Source: Azospirillum oryzae (GTDB taxonomy: Bacteria; Pseudomonadota; Alphaproteobacteria; Azospirillales; Azospirillaceae). From it: a stretch of 64,000 bases of DNA. The notes under the pieces are model-generated. The model worked only from the letters and a program-made list of their open reading frames with translations. It ran no database searches and was not told the origin of the DNA. Both the position numbers and the translations under genes were made by a program. The stretch spans positions 276,973-340,972 of the forward strand of contig NZ_VTTM01000007.1 of assembly GCF_008364795.1 (NCBI RefSeq). The letters are read 5' to 3'. Shown piece after piece: positions 51,798 through 61,392 of the stretch. How positions within the stretch are numbered: the stretch's first letter is position 1; every line of letters begins with the position of its first letter.

Positions 51798-53921
51798 ATG
51801 GCCACGCCCAAGATCGTCCTCAACACCTCGCGCGACATCCCCTTCAACAAGCTGGTGCTGTCCCAGGCCAACGTCCGCAAGGTCAAGGCCGGCGTCTCCA
51901 TCGAGGAACTCGCCGAGGACATCGCGCGGCGCACCCTGCTGCACAGCCTCGCCGTCCGCCCGGTGCTCGACGCCGGGGGCACCGAGACCGGCGTCTTCGA
52001 GGTGCCGGTCGGCGGGCGGCGCTTCCGCGCGCTGGAGCTGCTGGTCAAGCAGAAGCGCATGACCAAGACCCAACCGGTGCCTTGCGTGGTGCGCACCGCC
52101 GGCCTCGCCGAGGAGGACTCGCTGGCCGAGAACGTGCAGCGCGCCCCGCTGCACCCGCTCGACCAGTTCCGCGCCTTCCAGACCCTGCGCGAGGCGGGGC
52201 TGGGCGAGGAGGAGATCGCCGCCCGCTTCTTCGTCGCCCCCAGCGTTGTGAAGCAGCGCCTGAAGCTGGCCGCCGTCGCCCCGGCCCTGCTCGATGCCTA
52301 CGCCGAAGAACGCATGACGCTGGACCAGCTGATGGCCTTCACCGTCACCGACGACCGGGCCCGGCAGGAGCAGGTGTGGGAGGCGCTGTCGCGCGCCTAC
52401 AGCCGCGAGCCCTACCAGATCCGCCGGCTGCTCACCGAGGGGGCGGTGCGGGCATCCGACAAGCGGGCGCTGTTCGTCAGCGTGGACGCCTACGAGATGG
52501 CTGGGGGAGCTGTGATGCGCGATCTGTTCCAGCATGACGACGGCGGCTGGCTGCAGGACCCGGCGCTGCTCGACCGACTGGTGGCGGAGAAGCTGGAGAT
52601 GGAAGCCGCCACCGTTCGGGCTGAAGGCTGGAAGTGGGTCGAGGTGGCGCTGGGCTTCCCCTACGGCCACAGCCGGGGGCTGCGCCGTCTGGCCGGCGAG
52701 CCGGTGCCGCTGACCGAGGCGGAGCAGGCGACCTACGACGCGCTGCACGCCGAGTACGAGCGGCTGGAGGCGAGCGAGCCGGCGGAAGCGGAGGAGCTGG
52801 ATCGGGTGGCGCGGCGCCTCGCCGAGATCGACGTGGAGTTGCGGGCGCTGGAGGAGCGGCCGCTGGTCTTCGAGACCGCCGAGGTGGCGCGAGCCGGGGT
52901 GTTCGTCAGCGTCGACGTCGAGGGCGGGCTCCAGGTCGATCGTGGCTATGTCCGGCCGGAGGACGAGGCGCCGGTGGAGCCGGTGGCTCTGGCCGGCGGC
53001 GAGGAGACGTCCGCCGACCCGACCAACGACGGGGGTGGGGCGGTGGCCGCCCAGCCGGCCGCCATTGCCGGCGGTGCCAGCGTGTCGGCCCCGGTGCCGG
53101 TCGCCGGGGCCGCGACCTCGGAGGACGACGAGGGGCTGCGGCCGCTGCCCGAGCGGCTGCTGATCGAGCTGAGCGTGCATCGCACCCTGGCGCTGCGCGA
53201 CGCGCTCGCCAACGACCCCGACACCGCCTTCCTGGCGGCGTTGCACGCGCTGTGCTTGCGCACCTTCACCCAGCGCCCCGGCGCCTCCTGCCTGGAGCTG
53301 GAGCTGAAGAGCGCTGGCTTCGGGGTGCAGCCGCCCGACCTCGCCGCCAGCGCCGCGGCCCGGGCGATCGACGCCCGCCAGCGCGCCTGGAGCACCCAGC
53401 TGCCGGACGAGCCGGCCGCGCTGTGGGAGACGCTGGTGGGGTTCGACGGCGACAGCCGGGCGGCGCTGTTCGCCCACTGCATCTCCTTCGGCGTCAATGC
53501 GGTGCACGAGCCGTGGAATCGGGCGCCGCAGCGCGCCGCCCACGCCGACCTGCTGGCCGGGGCGGTCGGCCTCGACATGGCGGCGGCCGGCTGGACGGCG
53601 ACGGTGGACAGCTACCTCGGCCGGGTGCCGAAGGCGCGCATTCTGGAGGCGGTGCGCGAGGCGCGTGGTCCGGAGACGGCGCAGCTGATCGACCACTTGC
53701 GCAAGCCGGACATGGCCAAGGAGGCCGAACGGCTGCTGGCCGGCAGCGGCTGGCTGCCCGAGACGCTGCGCCGGCCGTTGGAGCCAGTGGCCGGCGGCGA
53801 TGCTGGCGCCGAGGGCGAGGTGGAGGGCGGCGATGTCTCCCTGCCGGCCTTCCTGACCGGCAGCGGGGAGGTTCCGGATGCTGGGGACGATGCGGACCGC
53901 ACCGAGGCGGTCGCCGCGTGA
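51798..53921 (+). CDS. ParB/RepB/Spo0J-like nuclease-domain protein
   Basis: 707 residues. The N-terminal ParB domain (about 10-130) has the conserved GGRRFRAL (72-79) and LAENVQRAPLHPLDQ (109-123) boxes, then a HTH region (LGEEEIAARFFVAPSVVKQRLKLAAV). The remaining 450 residues are specific to the plasmid-borne type: charged helices and a Pro/Ala linker (about 390-445) before a helical C-terminal domain. No ParA gene is near, so it is more likely a transcription or DNA-processing factor of the mobile element than a classical partition protein. It heads a block of five genes on the plus strand. Confidence 0.88.
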   Translation: MATPKIVLNTSRDIPFNKLVLSQANVRKVKAGVSIEELAEDIARRTLLHSLAVRPVLDAGGTETGVFEVPVGGRRFRALELLVKQKRMTKTQPVPCVVRTAGLAEEDSLAENVQRAPLHPLDQFRAFQTLREAGLGEEEIAARFFVAPSVVKQRLKLAAVAPALLDAYAEERMTLDQLMAFTVTDDRARQEQVWEALSRAYSREPYQIRRLLTEGAVRASDKRALFVSVDAYEMAGGAVMRDLFQHDDGGWLQDPALLDRLVAEKLEMEAATVRAEGWKWVEVALGFPYGHSRGLRRLAGEPVPLTEAEQATYDALHAEYERLEASEPAEAEELDRVARRLAEIDVELRALEERPLVFETAEVARAGVFVSVDVEGGLQVDRGYVRPEDEAPVEPVALAGGEETSADPTNDGGGAVAAQPAAIAGGASVSAPVPVAGAATSEDDEGLRPLPERLLIELSVHRTLALRDALANDPDTAFLAALHALCLRTFTQRPGASCLELELKSAGFGVQPPDLAASAAARAIDARQRAWSTQLPDEPAALWETLVGFDGDSRAALFAHCISFGVNAVHEPWNRAPQRAAHADLLAGAVGLDMAAAGWTATVDSYLGRVPKARILEAVREARGPETAQLIDHLRKPDMAKEAERLLAGSGWLPETLRRPLEPVAGGDAGAEGEVEGGDVSLPAFLTGSGEVPDAGDDADRTEAVAA

Positions 53922-53931
53922 CCCGGAAGCT

Positions 53932-53955
53932 GCGGAGCGGCTCCGGCCGCTCCGC
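53932..53955 (+). promoter_or_regulatory. Perfect hairpin after the ParB-like gene
   Basis: GCGGAGCGG and CCGCTCCGC form 9-bp arms around CTCCGG, 10 bases after the ParB-like stop. A GC-rich stem with no T tract could reduce readthrough to the small genes downstream, or stabilise the upstream RNA. Confidence 0.5.
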
Positions 53956-53982
53956 CTCCGTCCTCGTTTCTGGAGGTTCGTC

Positions 53983-54372
53983 ATGACCGAGCCCTTCGTC
54001 ACCATGGTTCTGCGTCTGCCGGCCGCCGCTCTCGCCCACGGCGTCCCGGTCCTCATGATCACCGCCGAAGCCGCCTTCGTCGTGATCCCGGCCAGCCAGG
54101 GAGCCGTTCTCCTCGACCCGGACGTCCCACGGGAGCACGTCCTGCTGCGCTTGGCCGAGGAGGAGGTACGGGAGGAAATCCGCACCGTGATCGAGGCCGA
54201 CGGCGCGCTGACCCGGCTGGCGCCGGAGATGGTCGGCGATGCCGACATCCATGCCGCCTGCCGGGCCGTGGCTTCGAACGCCGACGTCAGCGAAGAACAC
54301 AGTGCCGCGCGGTTCCGGGCGGCGCTGGCCGCCATCCGCGCGGCGGAACGCCGCCTCGGCTCCTCCGTCTGA
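53983..54372 (+). CDS. Hypothetical mobile-element protein (129 aa)
   Basis: Not recognised as a named family. 129 residues, acidic and mostly helical after a short strand-rich start (MTEPFVTMVLRLPAAALAHG, AAFVVIPASQGAVLLDPDVP). There is no signal peptide and no membrane segment. TGGAGG lies seven bases before the ATG, and codon use matches its neighbours, so it is surely coding. It belongs to the ParB-SNO block and probably has an accessory role there. The frame is open upstream to 53878, within the ParB-like gene, but the ribosome binding site decides for 53983. Confidence 0.75.
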   Translation: MTEPFVTMVLRLPAAALAHGVPVLMITAEAAFVVIPASQGAVLLDPDVPREHVLLRLAEEEVREEIRTVIEADGALTRLAPEMVGDADIHAACRAVASNADVSEEHSAARFRAALAAIRAAERRLGSSV

Positions 54373-54416
54373 TCCGCGTCCGCTGTGCCGGGCTTCTGTC
54401 TTCTGGGAGAACCGCC

Positions 54417-54620
54417 ATGCCGACCACCGACTTCGTGAAGACGAATTTTGAGACGCTGCTGCGCGCCGCGGCGACCGACGCCCACACCGGCGAGACCCGC
54501 TTCATTCTGTGCGCTGTCGCGCAACGCGGTGGCGAGGTGGTGCTCACCCCCTTCGGGCACCTCGTCGACGCTGACCCCTATGAGCTTTACCACCCGCCGT
54601 TCGATCCCGGCGGCGGGTAG
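54417..54620 (+). CDS. Hypothetical small protein (67 aa)
   Basis: Not recognised. 67 residues with an N-terminal helix (TTDFVKTNFETLLRAAATDA) and a beta-hairpin-like part (TRFILCAVAQRGGEVVLTPFG), ending in Pro and Gly. GGGAGAA ten bases before the ATG serves as ribosome binding site. It lies between the 129-aa gene and the large helicase gene, whose long frame overlaps it in another register; the independent ribosome binding site and the plausible composition favour a real gene. Confidence 0.65.
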   Translation: MPTTDFVKTNFETLLRAAATDAHTGETRFILCAVAQRGGEVVLTPFGHLVDADPYELYHPPFDPGGG

Positions 54621-54711
54621 AGGGCGAGGGGAGCGGGGTCCGGGTGAGCCGGAGCGGATCGAGAGAGCGTCCGCCGGCTGCTGGTCTCCCCGCTCTCCCG
54701 GAGCCTCCACC

Positions 54712-57700
54712 ATGACCCTGACCGCCGACCTCCAAACCGATGTCGCCGTTCCCTGTTCTCCGCCCCCGGTGGATACCGCGGCGGGCCTGCTCGCTGCCGC
54801 GGAGCGGCTGCTGCCCGCCCTCGAACGCGGCCGGGCCATCGACGCCGGCACGCTGCGCGCTGCGATGACCGCGGCGTTCGGCGGCTCCGACGCCGAGGGC
54901 GCCTGGAGCTGGAAGCTGGCCTACGACGCCAGCGAAACGGCGCAGGTGCTGTTCCTGCGCCGCTTCGGCCCGGCCATGCAGGCGCGTTCCGCCAGCCCGG
55001 CGGCGTTCCTGGTCATGCTGGAGCGGCTGGCGGCGCTGCTGCCCAGCCAGACCCGCCGCTCCGAGGAGAGCCAGGCCCGGCAGCAGTTCTCCACCCCGCT
55101 GCCGCTGGCCGGCGTGGTGACCGCCGCGGCGGCGCTCACCCCGGCCGACCGGGTGCTGGAGCCCTCCGCCGGCACCGGCCTGCTCGCCGTCTTCGCCGAA
55201 CAGGCGGGGGCAAGCCTCGCCCTCAACGAGTTGGCGGACACCCGCGCCGGCCTGCTGGAGCGTCTGTTTCCCGGCGTGCCGGTGTCCCGCTTCGACGCGG
55301 CCAACATCCATGACCATCTCGATGCCGCCGTCCGGCCGTCGGTCGTATTGATGAACCCTCCCTTCTCGGCGCTGGCGGCGGTGGACGGCCGGGTGGCCGA
55401 CGCCGCCGTCCGCCACGTCGCCTCGGCCCTGGCCCGCCTGGCCGCAGGCGGGCGCCTCGTCGCCGTCACCGGCGCCGGGCTGGCGCCGGAGCATCCTGCG
55501 TGGCGCGACGCCTTCGTGCGCCTGCAGGAGCGGGGTCGCGTCGTCTTCTCCGCCGCCATCGACGGGAAGGTCTACGCCCGCCACGGCACTACCGTGGACA
55601 CTCGGCTGACCGTCATCGACCGCGTGCCGGCGGAGGATCCAACCGCCTTCCCGGCTTCGCCGGGTATTGCCCCCGATGCCGCCACGCTGCTGGACTGGGT
55701 CCGGCGCGACGTGCCGCCGCGTGCTTCCGTTTCCGCCTCGGCAGCGGCTCCGCTGCCGGTGCTGGCCCGTCCCACGGCGGCTAGGCCCGTGCACCGGGCG
55801 GTCGCCGCGCCGGTGGTCCCGGTGCCGGTGTCTGATCCGGCGGTCGTCGAGCTGGTCTACGAACCACGCGACTGGGCGCCGGAGGCCGGGGCCCGTCTCA
55901 CTGCTACGCTCTACGAGCCCTACACGCTCCAGTCCATCGCCATCCCCGGCGCCCGGCCGCACCCGACGCCGCTGGTGCAGTCCGCTGCCATGGCCGCAGT
56001 CGCCCCGCCCAAGCCCCGCTATCGCCCGCACCTCCCCGCCGCCCTGGTCACCGGCGGTGTGCTCTCCGACGCCCAACTGGAGAGCGTCATCCTGGCCGGC
56101 GAGGCGCACGCCGGTCATCTCGCCGGTTCCTGGACCGTGGACGAGACGTTCGATGTCGTCTCGGCGGCCCCTGAGAGCGCCGAGGATGCGGTGCGCTTTC
56201 GCCGCGGCTGGTTTCTCGGCGACGGCACCGGCGCCGGCAAGGGCCGGCAGGTCGCCGGCATCCTGCTCGACAACTGGCTGAAGGGCCGTCAGCGAGCGCT
56301 GTGGATCAGCAAGTCCGACACCCTGATCGAGGACGCCCGGCGCGACTGGTCGGCCCTTGGCCAGGAGCCCCTGCTGGTCACCCCGCTATCCCGCTTCCGC
56401 CCCGGCGTGCCGATTGCCCTGGAGCGCGGCATCCTCTTCACCACCTACGCCACCCTGCGCGGCGACGGCGGCGAGGGGGCGGTGTCTCGCGTCCAGCAGA
56501 TCGTCGACTGGCTCGGCCGTGACTTCGACGGCGTGATCATCTTCGACGAGTCCCACGCCCTGCGCAACGCCGGCGGCACCGACGGCTTCGGTCGTGAGGG
56601 CAGCGCCGTTGTTGCGTCCCAGCAGGGGCGTGCCGGGCTGCGCCTTCAGCACGCCCTGCCGGACGCCCGCGTGCTGTACGTTTCGGCCACCGGCGCCACC
56701 ACCGTGCATAACCTCGCCTACGCCCAGCGCCTTGGCCTGTGGGGTGGGGCGGATTTCCCCTTCGCCACCCGCGCCGAGTTCGTCCAGGCCATCGAAGCCG
56801 GCGGCGTTGCCGCCATGGAGGTGCTGGCCCGTGACCTCAAGGCCCTCGGCCTCTACACCGCCCGCTCGCTCTCCTTTGAGGGTGTCCGCTACGAGATGGT
56901 CGAGCACCGGCTGACGCCGGGGCAAGTCGCCATCTACGACGCTTACGCCGCGGCCTTCCAGGTCATCCACACCAACCTGACCGCGGCGCTGGAGGCGGCC
57001 AACGTCACCGGGGCCGACGGCACCCTGAACCGTGCCGCCAAGGCCGCCGCGCGCTCCGCTTTCGAGGGCGCTAAGCAACGCTTCTTCAACCACCTGATCA
57101 CCGCCATGAAGACGCCGACCGTGCTCAAATCCATCGAGCGCGACCTTGCCGCCGGCCACGCCGTGGTGGTGCAGCTCGTCTCCACTGGTGAAGCATTGAT
57201 GGAACGCCGCCTGTCCGACATCCCCACCGAGGAGTGGGGCGACCTGACGATCGACGTCACGCCGCGCGAGCTTGTCCTCGAGTACCTTACCCACTCCTTC
57301 CCGACCCAGCTGCATGAACCCTTCACCGACGCCGATGGGATCCTCTCGTCGCGGCCGGTGTGGAAGGACGGCCAGCCGGTGCCGTGCCGCGAGGCGGTGG
57401 AGCGGCGCGACCGCGTGATCGAGCGGTTGGCGGCACTGGAGCCGGTGCCGGGGGCACTCGACCAGATCGTCCAGCGCTTTGGCGCCGAGATGGTGGCCGA
57501 GGTCACCGGCCGCTCGCGGCGCATCGTCCGCAAGACCGGTCCCGGCGGGGACGAGCGGCTCGCGGTGGAGAGCCGCCCCGGTTCGGCCAACCTCGCCGAG
57601 ACCCAGGCCTTCCTCGACGACGAGAAGCGCATCCTGGTCTTCTCCGACGCCGGCGGCACCGGCCGCAGCTACCACGCTGATCTCGGCGCGAAGAACCAAC

Positions 57701-59079
57701 GGCTGCGGGTGCATTACCTGCTGGAGGCCGGCTGGAAGGCCGACGCCGCCATCCAGGGGCTCGGCCGCTCCAACCGCACCAACCAGGCGCAGCCGCCGCT
57801 GTTCCGTCCGGTCGCCACTGACGTGCGGGCGGAGAAACGCTTCCTCTCCACCATCGCCCGCCGGCTCGACACGCTGGGCGCCATCACCCGCGGCCAGCGC
57901 CAGACCGGCGGTCAGGGGCTGTTCCGCGCCGACGACAATCTGGAATCCGTCTACGCCCGTGCCGCCCTGCGCCAGCTCTACGGGCTGCTGCACGCCGGCA
58001 AGGTGGAAGGCTGTTCACTGGGAGACTTCGAGGCGGCGACCGGTCTGGCACTGAGCGACCGCGACGGCGGCTTGCGCGAGGAGCTGCCGCCGATCACCAC
58101 CTTCCTCAACCGGCTGCTGGCTCTGACCATCGGCTTGCAGAACACGCTGTTCACCGTGTTCGAGCAGCTGCTCGCCGCGAAGATCGAAGGCGCCATCGTC
58201 TCGGGTACCTACGACCGCGGCGTCGAGACGCTGGTGGCCGACAGCTTCACGGTGACGAACCGGCGCACCCTCTACACCCACCCGGCCACGGGGGCGGAGA
58301 CCCGGCTGTTCACGCTCGCCCGGCGCGACCGCAACCAGCCGCTGGGCCTGGAGGAGGTGCTGGAACGTGGGGTCGGGCCGCAGGCGCAGCTGCTGGTCAA
58401 CGCCCGCTCGGGCCGGGCGGCGGTGGCGGTGCCCGCCGCCGGGCTGATGCTGGACGACGGCACGGTGGAGCGCCGGGTGCGGCTGCTGCGTCCGATGGAG
58501 CGGCTGACCGTGACAGTGGCCGAACTGGCGCAGAGCTATTGGCGCCCGGCCGAGCCGGAGGCCTTCACTGCCGCCTGGGAGGCGGAGGCCGCCGTGGTGC
58601 CGGAGTTCTCGACCAGCACCCTGCATCTGGTGACCGGGCTGCTGCTGCCGGTGTGGCAGCGTCTGCCGGACACGAACCTGCGGGTGGTGCGGTTGCAGAC
58701 CGACGACGGCGAACGGGTCATCGGCCGGGTGGTGGCGCCGGAAGCGCTGCCCGAGGTCGAGCGCAATTTCGGCGCCGGTGCCGTGCCGGCGCTGTCGGCG
58801 GAGCAGGCCTGGGCCGCGCTCTTGGAGGGGCGGACGGTACTGCATCTGGCCGACGGACTGCGGCTGCGTCGGGTCACGGTGATGGGCAGCCACCGGATTG
58901 AGCTGTCCGGCTTCAGCGAAGGGATGGTGGAGCGGCTGAAGGCGTTGGGGCTGATGTCCGAGATCATCGCCTGGACGTTACGGCTGTTCGTGCCGGTGGG
59001 CGAGCGCGGGCCGGCGGTGTTCGCCGCCCTGCTGGCCGGCCACCCGCTGCTCCGTGTTGTCGACCGGACGGGGCTGTGA
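54712..59079 (+). CDS. Methyltransferase plus Strawberry-notch-type helicase (1,455 aa)
   Basis: The N-terminal third is an adenine-type methyltransferase: SAM motif VLEPSAGTGLLAVFAEQ (about 150) and NPPF at 215-218. A linker leads to a superfamily 2 helicase-like ATPase of the Strawberry-notch (SNO) type: Walker A GDGTGAGKGRQVAGI (from 504), DEAD-like IFDESHALRN (D612) and the SNO C-terminal block FSDAGGTGRSYHADL and GLGRSNRTNQAQPP. It is found on plasmids, phages and ICEs; the molecular role is unknown, perhaps DNA modification coupled to remodelling. The ATG at 54712 is used: the frame reaches 54448 but overlaps the small gene. Confidence 0.9.
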   Translation: MTLTADLQTDVAVPCSPPPVDTAAGLLAAAERLLPALERGRAIDAGTLRAAMTAAFGGSDAEGAWSWKLAYDASETAQVLFLRRFGPAMQARSASPAAFLVMLERLAALLPSQTRRSEESQARQQFSTPLPLAGVVTAAAALTPADRVLEPSAGTGLLAVFAEQAGASLALNELADTRAGLLERLFPGVPVSRFDAANIHDHLDAAVRPSVVLMNPPFSALAAVDGRVADAAVRHVASALARLAAGGRLVAVTGAGLAPEHPAWRDAFVRLQERGRVVFSAAIDGKVYARHGTTVDTRLTVIDRVPAEDPTAFPASPGIAPDAATLLDWVRRDVPPRASVSASAAAPLPVLARPTAARPVHRAVAAPVVPVPVSDPAVVELVYEPRDWAPEAGARLTATLYEPYTLQSIAIPGARPHPTPLVQSAAMAAVAPPKPRYRPHLPAALVTGGVLSDAQLESVILAGEAHAGHLAGSWTVDETFDVVSAAPESAEDAVRFRRGWFLGDGTGAGKGRQVAGILLDNWLKGRQRALWISKSDTLIEDARRDWSALGQEPLLVTPLSRFRPGVPIALERGILFTTYATLRGDGGEGAVSRVQQIVDWLGRDFDGVIIFDESHALRNAGGTDGFGREGSAVVASQQGRAGLRLQHALPDARVLYVSATGATTVHNLAYAQRLGLWGGADFPFATRAEFVQAIEAGGVAAMEVLARDLKALGLYTARSLSFEGVRYEMVEHRLTPGQVAIYDAYAAAFQVIHTNLTAALEAANVTGADGTLNRAAKAAARSAFEGAKQRFFNHLITAMKTPTVLKSIERDLAAGHAVVVQLVSTGEALMERRLSDIPTEEWGDLTIDVTPRELVLEYLTHSFPTQLHEPFTDADGILSSRPVWKDGQPVPCREAVERRDRVIERLAALEPVPGALDQIVQRFGAEMVAEVTGRSRRIVRKTGPGGDERLAVESRPGSANLAETQAFLDDEKRILVFSDAGGTGRSYHADLGAKNQRLRVHYLLEAGWKADAAIQGLGRSNRTNQAQPPLFRPVATDVRAEKRFLSTIARRLDTLGAITRGQRQTGGQGLFRADDNLESVYARAALRQLYGLLHAGKVEGCSLGDFEAATGLALSDRDGGLREELPPITTFLNRLLALTIGLQNTLFTVFEQLLAAKIEGAIVSGTYDRGVETLVADSFTVTNRRTLYTHPATGAETRLFTLARRDRNQPLGLEEVLERGVGPQAQLLVNARSGRAAVAVPAAGLMLDDGTVERRVRLLRPMERLTVTVAELAQSYWRPAEPEAFTAAWEAEAAVVPEFSTSTLHLVTGLLLPVWQRLPDTNLRVVRLQTDDGERVIGRVVAPEALPEVERNFGAGAVPALSAEQAWAALLEGRTVLHLADGLRLRRVTVMGSHRIELSGFSEGMVERLKALGLMSEIIAWTLRLFVPVGERGPAVFAALLAGHPLLRVVDRTGL

Positions 59080-59092
59080 AGGGGCCGGCGCC

Positions 59093-61348
59093 ATGTCCGT
59101 TGCGTCGGAGATGGCACAGCGCCTTGCGCGGGAGGCCGAGGCGGTGTGCCGCCATTACCTGCCGCATGGGCGGCGGGAAGGGCGCTACTGGCGGGTCGGT
59201 GACGTCCACGGCACGCCGGGGGAGAGCCTCTACGTCCGGCTCCACGGGACTGCCGCGGGCCGATGGGCCGACGCTGCCACCGGCGAGCACGGCGACCTGC
59301 TCGACCTCATCGGGCTCAACCGCCGTCTCGACCGGCTGGCCGACGTGCTCGACGAGGCCCGTGTCTTCCTCGGTTCACCGCGGGCGCCGCCGGAGCTCCG
59401 GTGGCAGCCTCCAGCCCCCATTGGATCGCCGGAGGCCGCCCGCCGCCTGTTCGCCCGCTCCTGGCCGCTCGTCGGCTCGCTGGCCGAAACGTATCTGTGC
59501 AACCGCGGTTTCACGGATGTCCGGAAATACGGCTCCTTGCGGTTTCAGCCGCTTTGCTGGTACCGCGACGCCGATGACCGCCTCGCCCGGGGGCCGGCGC
59601 TGATCGCCGCAGTCACCGATCTGGACGGGAGCCTCACCGGCGTGCAGCGCACTTGGCTCCACCCGTCCGGCGGCGGCAAGGCGCCGATGCCCTCGCCGCG
59701 CCGGGCCCTGGGCCATCTGCTCGGCAACGGCGTCCGCTTCGGTGTGGCTCGCGACGTCCTGGCGGCGGGGGAGGGCGTCGAGACCATGCTGGCGCTGGGC
59801 ACCGCCCTGCCGGCCCTGCCCATGGTCGCCGCGCTGTCGGCCGGCCACCTCGCCGCCCTGCGCTTCCCCCCGACGCTGCGCCGCCTCTACGTCGCCCGCG
59901 ACAACGACGCCGCCGGACGCCGGGCTGCCGAGCGCTTGGGGCGCCGCGCCGAGGCCCTCGGCATCGAGGCGCTGGTCCTGGTACCCGTGCTGGGCGACTT
60001 CAACGACGACCTGCTGGCATTCGGGCAGGCGGCGCTGCGGGCGCATCTGCGAGCCCAGCTCGCCCCGGAGGATGTGGCGCGCTTCTGGGCCGGCCGCGAT
60101 CGGTTATGGAGAGTCTTCGCCTCGGCGGACGGGCGCCGGTCGGAACGGGCGGACGCCGGTTCGGCCGACGGGAGGCCGCGGCTACGGCCTTCCAGCGGGC
60201 GATCGGGCGGCAGCCGGGTCGGTTCCGCAACGGCGGGGAGCAACTTTCTTCCCCGGCCGGCCAAGCCGGCCTTCCTCGCGGGACAAGAAAGCCGCCCCCC
60301 GCCGTCCTCCGCTGCCGCTGCGGCCCAGGAGGGTGCGGACCCGTCCCGCCCGCCGCCAGGGGATCGCCACAAAGGCCGCGGTGGGCGCGGCCGACCCTCC
60401 AGCCGAAGGGTAGCCGCCATGATCACCGACACCGATGCCGAGCTCCGCCACGCCTCCTCCCCCACCGACCACGCCCTGACCGAACTCCAGCTCTACGGCC
60501 ACCGGCCCTTCGAGGACGATCCCGATCCCCGGCCGCTGCCCGACGAGACCGCCATCCGCGCCACCCTGGTCGACGTCTTCGACGCTCTGGTCTCCACCCT
60601 GACCGACACCCGCCTGGAACCCGACCTCGCCGACCTGCTGTGGTCCACCGTCAACCTGTTCCACCGCGCCGCCGACCGCGTGCAACGCGAGCTCGACGAC
60701 AACGAGGACGCCCAGAAGCGCAGTCAGCGCGAGCAGGACGGCTCGGAGGTCCGCTCGGTCGAGTTGGAGCGGCTGCTGGCCGAGGGGCTGACGCTGATCG
60801 AGCGCCGCATCGCCATGGAGACCTTCCGTGACCATGCCGCCGAGCTGTTCGAGGTCCACACCGGTTCAAGCTGGCGGCCGCGCGCTGGCTCGCTGGTCAG
60901 CCACCGCACCCTGACGGCGTCGCTGATCGACAGCCGCGATTTCCTCGCCGCTAAGCGGAGGGCTGAGACCGAGCCGCTGCTGCCGGCCGGCCCCCGCATC
61001 GCCTTCACCGGCGGGGTGGAGTGCAACGACCACCACCGTATCTGGGCGGTGCTCGACAAGGTACGCGCCAAGCACCCCGACATGGTGCTGCTGCACGGTG
61101 GCAGCCCGAAGGGCGCCGAACGCATCGCCGCCTGCTGGGCCGAGCACCGCAAGGTGACACAGGTGCTGTTCCGCCCTGACTGGGCGCGCCATGCCAAGGC
61201 GGCCCCGTTCAAGCGCAACGACCGCCTGCTGGAGGCGCTGCCCATCGGCATCGTCGCCTTTCCCGGCTCGGGCATCGCCGCGAACCTCGCTGACAAGGCC
61301 CGGCGCCTCGGCATTCCGGTCTGGCGCTTCGGCGACGGCGGCGCCTGA
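59093..61348 (+). CDS. Toprim-domain protein fused in frame to a DUF2493/SLOG-like protein
   Basis: 751 residues in one frame. Residues 1-350 are a DnaG/primase-like toprim protein: YLPHGRREGRYWRVGD (zinc-free start), the toprim Glu E227 (AAGEGVETMLALG) and D270-N-D272 (VARDNDAAGRRAAERL). From about 355 to 440 there is low-complexity Arg/Ser/Pro/Gly sequence. From M443 (ATG at 60419) the sequence equals the start of separate plasmid DUF2493 proteins (ELQLYGHRPFEDDPDPRPLP; later IAFTGGVECNDHHRIW and LLHGGSPKGAERIA, a nucleotide-binding SLOG-type fold). No stop separates the two halves. An internal start at 60419 could give the second protein alone. AAGGGG precedes the first ATG. Confidence 0.85.
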   Translation: MSVASEMAQRLAREAEAVCRHYLPHGRREGRYWRVGDVHGTPGESLYVRLHGTAAGRWADAATGEHGDLLDLIGLNRRLDRLADVLDEARVFLGSPRAPPELRWQPPAPIGSPEAARRLFARSWPLVGSLAETYLCNRGFTDVRKYGSLRFQPLCWYRDADDRLARGPALIAAVTDLDGSLTGVQRTWLHPSGGGKAPMPSPRRALGHLLGNGVRFGVARDVLAAGEGVETMLALGTALPALPMVAALSAGHLAALRFPPTLRRLYVARDNDAAGRRAAERLGRRAEALGIEALVLVPVLGDFNDDLLAFGQAALRAHLRAQLAPEDVARFWAGRDRLWRVFASADGRRSERADAGSADGRPRLRPSSGRSGGSRVGSATAGSNFLPRPAKPAFLAGQESRPPPSSAAAAAQEGADPSRPPPGDRHKGRGGRGRPSSRRVAAMITDTDAELRHASSPTDHALTELQLYGHRPFEDDPDPRPLPDETAIRATLVDVFDALVSTLTDTRLEPDLADLLWSTVNLFHRAADRVQRELDDNEDAQKRSQREQDGSEVRSVELERLLAEGLTLIERRIAMETFRDHAAELFEVHTGSSWRPRAGSLVSHRTLTASLIDSRDFLAAKRRAETEPLLPAGPRIAFTGGVECNDHHRIWAVLDKVRAKHPDMVLLHGGSPKGAERIAACWAEHRKVTQVLFRPDWARHAKAAPFKRNDRLLEALPIGIVAFPGSGIAANLADKARRLGIPVWRFGDGGA

Positions 61349-61359
61349 GCACCGCCAGT

Positions 61360-61392
61360 CCGGCGATCCGCATCGGCGGATCGCCGGCTTTC
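61360..61392 (+). terminator. Intrinsic terminator of the ParB-SNO block
   Basis: CCGGCGATCCGC (61360-61371), ATCG loop, GCGGATCGCCGG (61376-61387), then CTTTCC. A perfect 12-bp stem 12 bases after the last stop; the T tract is short but the stem is very stable. Confidence 0.75.

Noticed and set aside
51126..54851. A 1,241-codon open frame on the minus strand
   Set aside because: It is antisense to the ParB-like gene and small genes, with low-complexity translation; only its last part (51596 downward) is protein-like, and that is described as a pseudogene.
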